Shown here: positions 58,350 to 64,000 of the stretch, one piece after another
Layout of the letters: every line of letters begins with the position of its first letter
How positions within the stretch are numbered: the first letter of the stretch is position 1
Source of the DNA: Solanum dulcamara
Lineage: Eukaryota; Streptophyta; Magnoliopsida; Solanales; Solanaceae
Direction of reading: 5' to 3'
Assembly (NCBI RefSeq): GCF_947179165.1
Contig: NC_077238.1
Coordinates: 35,526,793-35,590,792 of the forward strand
Length of the DNA stretch: 64,000 nucleotides
The notes under the pieces: model-generated
Database searches by the model: none
Told to the model about the DNA's origin: nothing
The model's input: only the letters and a program-made list of their open reading frames with translations
Translations under genes and position numbers: made by a program

Positions 58350-59342
58350 ATGAGCCATATGGGGTATTGTAGATAGGCTGATAACAATCAGTCCATTTCC
58401 AGTTAAGACTACATATTTAACTGGGGACTATACAAGGTTGCATATCAGAGAAGTAGTAAGAATTCACAAGGTTCCCATATTTATTATCTCAGACAGAAAA
58501 GTTCAAGTTACCACTAACTTCTGGAGATCATTCCAGAAGGGATTGGGAACATAGGTGAATCTTAGTATGATATTTCGCCCTTAGATTAATGGACAAGTCG
58601 AGCGCACCATTCGGATGCTAGAAGACATGTTGCAGGCCTGCATTATTGACTTCAAAGGGAATGTTGGTCACCTATTGGATGGTTTAATATTTGTGAGACA
58701 CAACCCATAGGCCCAGACATGGTCCAACAAGATGTAGATAAAGTAAAGCTTATTCAGGAGAGGTTATTAGAAGCCCAAAGTCAAAAGTCATCACATGCAG
58801 ACAATCGCTGTCGACCTTTGGATTTTCAGGTTGATGACTGGGTATTCGTGAAAGCATCACCGATAAAAGATGTAATAAAAATTCAGCAAGAAAGAGAAAC
58901 CTGGCTTGAGATACGTCGATCCTTATGAGATCATTCATGGTATAGGTAATGTTTCTTATGAGTTGGACCTACCATCTGGTTGAAAATAATGCCTCCAGTT
59001 TTTCATGTGGCAATATTCCGCAGATGTATAAGAAACACTCCAAAAATCTTCCCCGTGGATGAGGTCCACATAACATAGGAGTTATACTATGAGGAGCAAC
59101 CCATCACCATCTTGGATCGACATATTAGAAGGTTGTGAACCAAGGATGTGGCTTCCATTGAAGTATTATGGTGACATAAGAATATAAAAGAGATGACCTG
59201 GGAAGCTGAAGAAGAGATGAAAGATGAATATTTCTACTCATTCCCTATGGATACAGGAAATCTAACTCCTAAATTAGATATATTAATTGACAAGAGGCCT
59301 GTGGATGACAACTATTATAGAGAATTCCTAAAGTCTTTGTAA
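58350..59342 (+). pseudogene. Integrase and chromodomain remnant of the long-LTR family
   Basis: Fragments in several frames: core start near 58395 (VKTTYLTG-like), VPIFIISDRKVQVTTNFWRS (58470-58530, second catalytic Asp), INGQVERTIRMLEDMLQA (58585-58640, with Glu), then a jump that deletes the [12 protein letters not shown] segment at about 58665-58690. The C-terminal module has IIHGIGNVSYELDLPSG (58930-58980) and a HVAIFRRC-like run. The chromodomain (59100-59230) has ITILDRHIRRL, a stop, VASIEVLW and MTWEAEEEMKDEYFYSFPM, with a TAA at 59340-59342. Confidence 0.85.
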
Positions 59343-59396
59343 GACCTTATAAAACTAATTAACATTTGAGGACGAATGTTCAAAAGGGGGGAAGGA

Positions 59397-62300
59397 TATT
59401 ATACCCCGCACGTTTGATACATGGAAACATCTATTTAGCTTCTCTAAAGCTACTATGTGATCCGTGTTACCCACGACATTGTCAAATAAGTCTAAGGAAT
59501 GAAGGATGAGGTTGTCCCAAATTTAGCATAAGCTAGCCCTATGTGAGTAGTGATGGTTGGAAATAGGTGTGGAAGGATTTAAAAGGAATTGGAGGCTAAG
59601 TAATGAGTCATCAGACTAGACTTACTTGCCTAGGGTATCGACTTGGATGTCTTACATACTTAAGCTACTTGAGTACTTAACAAACTTACGTAACAAGGAT
59701 TACATAGGTTCTTAAAGTGAGCAGGTGATGCACCTACTTGAATACATGGAAGAATGTGGTAAAGACAAGTGGCAGCAGGTGATGAACCTACTTAGGGTCA
59801 AGTAAGTGATGCAGCAGCTTGGGGTAGACCCCACCTGCCACATGGCAGCCTAGGAAGGGATACATGGTTGTAGTGGCCCAATGGGGGTTGGACATGTGTC
59901 ACCTTTAGGGTATTACACGTGTCACCTCCTAAGAAGGTGTATATATGTACTACATGTTGAACATATCCTATTCTTCAGCAATTAGAACAAGAATAAAAAG
60001 AAAAACCCTAGAGACTAAGAGAGAGTAGCGAAGGCTAAGGGCAAAATAAGGTAAGCCCTCTGATTATACTCCATGAGTTAATTATCTAAGGTATCCCTTG
60101 GTTAAATGAAGGTGTTTAGAAACATAAATTAATTATTTGGTGCGGAAAGATAAGGCTGCAAACACCCACCAAAGTTTAGCCGTGACAAGGAGCTTCCAAA
60201 GTCAATTTTTAGTAAGATATCACTTGATTCTCTTCTCCCATATTTTGGTAAAGTTTTAAGCATGTTATGGAGGTGTAAATACGAGTTGGAGATGTAAAAT
60301 ATGTACGTTATGTCTAAAGGATGTTGCAGGCTATACAGGGGTTGTTTTGACGATATTCTAATGGGTTAAAGTTTGGCTAGTGTCGTTGTTGTTGTAAGGT
60401 TATATTAGGAGTTGTTTTGTAGTGTTGTAGGGATGGAAACATGTCTAAATATGGGTATAATTTCTTCTTGTTGCATCCACATCACATCCCATTTCGTGTG
60501 GTTAAAGGTTTTATGAAATAGAGATAGAAAACCTTATTTTGATATCGTAGTTTTGGGCGAGTTGTTTTGAACTTGTATTACATTGTATTATAGTAATTTA
60601 ATATTGTATAGATGTTGGTTGTTGTTTTTAATATGTCTGCTAAGGTTTGGAGGTTAAAACGGAAGTTTGGATAGGGCAAGTTGCAGGGGAGGTACTGCCC
60701 GATTTCCGTTAACTTCTTAACTAACTTATAAACTAGTTGAGAAAGGCGAACAAGGAAATAGTTCCTATGGTTACTTGAATACAAATGTAGGAACTGGAGA
60801 GTCGAAGGTTATTAATATGAGTATTATTTTTGTGTTAAATAGGATCAGAAGACGACGACACGAATGTAGTTACGAATAACCCATAAGAGGTATGTAAAAC
60901 TTATCTATTCCTTTCTTTTGGCATGTCTTCAAGTTAAGCAATGAGTGATATGAGCTTGAGGGTAAATCTATTCATAAATTCCAAGCATAATTCATGGTCC
61001 TTATTTACTTCTTGATGAAATCACTATTACAGTAATTGAACTAGGGTTTCTCAAGCCTTCCATACGTTAAGAAGTGATGAGTATGTGAAGCTATCCTTCT
61101 TTTCTCTTGGCATGTCTTAGCCATAAGTGGTTTGTATATGAAATGTGGGTATAATTCCATTCATAAAACTCAAGGCATGACTCATAATTCTTACTTATTG
61201 GTATTAGAACTCCTATAGTAGTTGAGTTATTGCCTTTTAAGGCTTCTAAATGACGATGGGTAGTATACGTAAAGTCGATCTTTCCTTTCTTTTGGAATGT
61301 CTTAAATGTAAGTGAATTGAGATATGATATGAGTTTGGAGGAAGTTTCATTCATATGTTTTGAACATAACTCATGACTCGTGTTCACTCCTGAATGCTAG
61401 AAGTCCTAAAGTAGTTGAACTACTACCCTTGAGCCTTCTATATGTTGAGTAGTGACTGAGTACGTAAGCTCCTATTTCTAAAGACTCTGTGATGATAAAT
61501 GTCTCTGATTGCATAAGCTGTGGAGCATTCTCTTGATGCACGTCTATGTTTCTTGAGGCTCCACTTAATATGATCCCTAATGAACTTTAGAGGGTACTTA
61601 AGACATGTACTACCCTGATCTTCAAGTGATGGTTCACTTGACTATTTCCTTGAATCTTAGACGGTAATTTTACTTGCATATGGTTACTCTCTACTCTGCT
61701 CATGCATGCTATTAAATGATTATTCACCGCATTCCTTGAAGGATTGGGCATGATAAATGATGAAATAATTATTCACCGCATCCCATGATGGGCCGGGCAT
61801 GATAAACGATGAAATGATTATTCACCGCATCCCATGATGGGCTGGGTATAATAAACGATGAAATGATTATTCACCATGTCCCAGGAAGGGCCGGGCATGA
61901 TAAATGATGAAATGATTATTTACCACATCCCATGAAGGGCCGGGTATGATAAATGATAAAATGATTATTCACCAGTCTCATGAATAGCTGGGCATAATAA
62001 ATGATGAAATGATTATTCACCGTATCCCATGAAAGGCCGGGCATGATAAATGATGAAATAATTATTCACCACGTGCCATGAAGGGCCGGGCATGATAAAT
62101 GATTAAATAATTATTCACCACATCCCATGATGGGCCGGGCATGATAAACGATGAAATAATTATTCACCACATCCCATGAAGGGCCGGGCATGATAAATAA
62201 TGAAATGATTATTCACCGCGTCCCATGAAGGGACAGGCATGATAAATAATCAAATGACTATTCACTATATCTCATGAATGGCCGGGCATGATAAATAATA

Positions 62301-63234
62301 AAATAATTATTCACTGCATCCCATGAGGGGCTATATATGATAAATGATGAAATGATTATTCACCGCGTGCCATGAAGGGTCGGGCTTGATAAATGATGAA
62401 ATGATTATTCACTGCATTCAATGAAGGGCCGGGCCTGATAAATGATGAGATGATTACTCACCGAGTCCCTTACCAAAGGGGAGGATATATTATATAGACA
62501 TGCATATGAAATATAGTGATACACTTATAGCATCGAGTCCCACAGTGGGCCAGGTATGGTATGTGAGGAAGATATACATGCCCTTATTTTATAAGGTGTA
62601 GGTATAGTGATTTGTTAACTGTTACACTTGTTGCCTGCATCCCTATTTCAACTGTTATCTCAGTTATGACATGTTATGCTTTATATACTCAGTACATATA
62701 TCGTACTGACCTCCCATTCTTCTAGGGGATGCATTTTATGCCCGTAGGTACAGATGCGTATTTTGGGGATCCGCTATCTTAGGATTCCACACTGCAATTT
62801 GGAAGAAGCTCCATTGTATCAGAGCTTAACTTTTGGTACTAGCCTTCTGATGTGTATATTATTCATTTAAGGGTACAGCGGGGGCTCTGTCCCGCCGTAG
62901 GGTATCATTAATACTTTTAGAGGTATATAGATATATGTGTAGGTTGTGTATATATATGTGTTCGATTATGTCCATATGACTCATATTTTGGGATGTTCCC
63001 TTTGACATAATAGCCTTATCGGCTCGTGTGTTTGTATATAGTAGGACGACCCCACATGCTATGATAGCCTCATCGGCTTATGTGTTATGTTGCCTAAAAT
63101 GATAAGTTGTGACCCCTCAAGAGACAGATTATGCCAATACGTAATAATACGATAGGTTTACTTATAGTTAACAGGGGTATACGCGAGTGTCCAGCTTGGA
63201 CACCCATCACAGCCTATGGGGTTAGGTCGTTACA
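59397..63234 (+). repeat. LTR C, 3' LTR of the long-LTR element
   Basis: Follows a purine tract (59382-59396). It starts TATTATACCCCGCAC (TG changed to TA) and ends GGTCGTTACA, 3.84 kb, longer than LTR A because of 15 minisatellite units. TATATAT is at 59940-59946. The right flank cacctggtgtttcatgtatc is chromovirus integrase text (PVFHVSM), so the element was inserted into an older chromovirus. The last ~306 bases plus flank are duplicated (62928-63618). Confidence 0.87.
61719..62454 (+). repeat. 49-bp minisatellite in LTR C, fifteen units
   Basis: From attattcacc at 61719 to the degenerate attactcacc at about 62455, 736 bases, very close to 15 x 49. Units share catgataaatgatgaaatg and vary at gggccgggc. 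There are no unique spacers, so this is not a CRISPR-like array. Confidence 0.9.
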
Positions 63235-63618
63235 CACCTGGTGTTTCATGTATCTATGTTGATAAAGTTCATCCTACTAGATATATATGTAGGTTGTGTA
63301 TATATATGTGTTCGATTATGTCCATATGACTCATATTTTGGGATGTTCCCTTTGACATAATAGCCTTGTCGGCTCGCGTGTATGTATATAGTAGGACGAC
63401 CCCACATGTTATGATAGCCTCATCGGCTTATGTGTTATGTTGCCTAAATGATAAGTTGTGACCCCTCAAGAGACAGATTATGCCAATACGTAATAATACG
63501 ATAGGTTTACTTATAGTTAACAGGGGTATACGCGAGTGTCCAACTTGGGTACCCATCACAGCCTTTGGGGTTAGGTCGTTACACACCTGGTGTTTCATGT
63601 ATCTATGTTGATAAAGTT
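62928..63618 (+). repeat. Tandem duplication of LTR C end plus flank
   Basis: Copy 1 is 62928-63269 and copy 2 is 63278-63618, offset 349-350, separated by 8 extra bases (catcctac). Each copy contains the LTR 3' end and the same 35 bases of downstream integrase text (cacctggtgtttcatgtatc and on). Copies are nearly identical, differing for example by tcgtgtgtttgt versus tcgcgtgtatgt and one A. Confidence 0.88.
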
Positions 63619-63852
63619 TGTTAGTGATCCAAGTTCCAGTGTATGATTTGGAAGATATGAGTGTTGAAGAGAATTTGATGTATGAGGAGGTTTTGGTGAA
63701 AATCATAGACTGGCAGGTTAAGAGGCTAAGAAAAAATAAGTTATTTCCATCATAGTATTGTGGAGGAATCAACAAGTAGAAAGTGCTACTTGGAAAGTAG
63801 AGGCGGATATGATGAAATGATACCCGTACCTCTTTCCTTCTACTCAATCTTA
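63583..63852 (+). pseudogene. Chromovirus integrase C-terminus and chromodomain
   Basis: Reads PGVSCIYVDKV in place of PVFHVSMLxKF, then in frames: ECxEENLMYEEVLVKIIDWQ-like text, VKRLRKN, a shift, SIIVLWRNQQVESATWKVEA and DMMK, stop, YPYLFPSTQS with TAA at 63850-63852. Same family as 1-1456 and 16499-16930. It is the site into which LTR C was inserted. The minus frame 63428-63847 is its shadow. Confidence 0.85.
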
Positions 63853-64000
63853 AAGTAGTAAGTTATTCGCATTCAAGATAATTGAACTCTAACATATTCA
63901 GTTCCTCCTATGTCATTCATATGCATGAATATTCATGAAAGTTGATTTTTAAGTCATGTTTTATATTAAAGTTTGAAGTTTTCATGTTCCATGCACTACG
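63853..64000 (+). other. 3' untranslated region of the chromovirus, runs off the window
   Basis: Matches the spacer at 1457-1640 in order (ttcagttcctcctatgtcat, catgaaagttgattttt, tccatgcac). A polypurine tract and LTR would be expected just past the window end. Confidence 0.6.

Noticed and set aside
61719..62454. CRISPR-like array
   Set aside because: Units are contiguous 49-base repeats with no unique spacers, in plant LTR DNA. This is a minisatellite.

Overview
This is a gene-poor stretch of plant nuclear DNA made almost entirely of decayed, nested LTR retrotransposons. No intact host gene, tRNA, rRNA or bacterial-type operon is visible. The polymerase fragments are Ty3/gypsy. Most carry a chromodomain behind the integrase, which marks them as chromoviruses, probably Tekay/Del-like. 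LTRs begin TGTA/TGTT and end TGACA, followed by primer-binding sites matching the 3' end of plant initiator Met-tRNA (TGGTATCAGAGC). A solendovirus-like endogenous pararetrovirus, a truncated Au-type SINE and a hAT-like remnant are also present. Together these suggest an angiosperm, most likely a Solanaceae species, in pericentromeric or other heterochromatin. The species call is inference from remembered family features and was not checked by a search.

Layout: 1-4475 holds a + strand integrase/chromodomain fragment, its 3' LTR (1704-3769) and an older integrase scrap. 4476-13693 is a minus-strand chromovirus: 3' LTR 5249-7956, integrase to gag 8239-12766, and a 5' LTR 12979-13693 that has lost about 2 kb. 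13694-19135 is the best-preserved element (+), running protease linker, RT, RNase H, integrase, chromodomain, LTR. 19136-25115 is LTR-type DNA in minus orientation with a 44/45-bp minisatellite, a 278/284-bp tandem duplication, an Au-SINE end and an inserted probable solo LTR. 25116-26587 contains the hAT-like remnant. 26588-32422 is a + strand LTR split by a minus-strand solo LTR with a perfect 5-bp target duplication, then gag/protease remains. 32423-39892 is another minus-strand chromovirus. 39893-42777 is the pararetrovirus segment (RNase H, TAV-like gene, intergenic promoter region, start of the next gene). 42778-45534 has two truncated LTRs and a gag fragment fused to a chromodomain fragment. 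45535-63234 is a complex of very long (3.5-3.8 kb) LTRs: A (+), D (minus, head-to-head with B), B (+) and C (+), with leader and integrase remnants between them. 63235-64000 returns to an older chromovirus chromodomain.

Every coding region has stops, frameshifts or deletions, so nothing here is likely to be autonomous. The interest lies in the architecture: LTRs shared by two internal regions, LTR minisatellites present in 3, 8 and 15 copies, a near-identical 1-kb tandem duplication, and a viral segment spanning the end-to-start junction of a circular genome. I found no convincing previously undescribed functional system.
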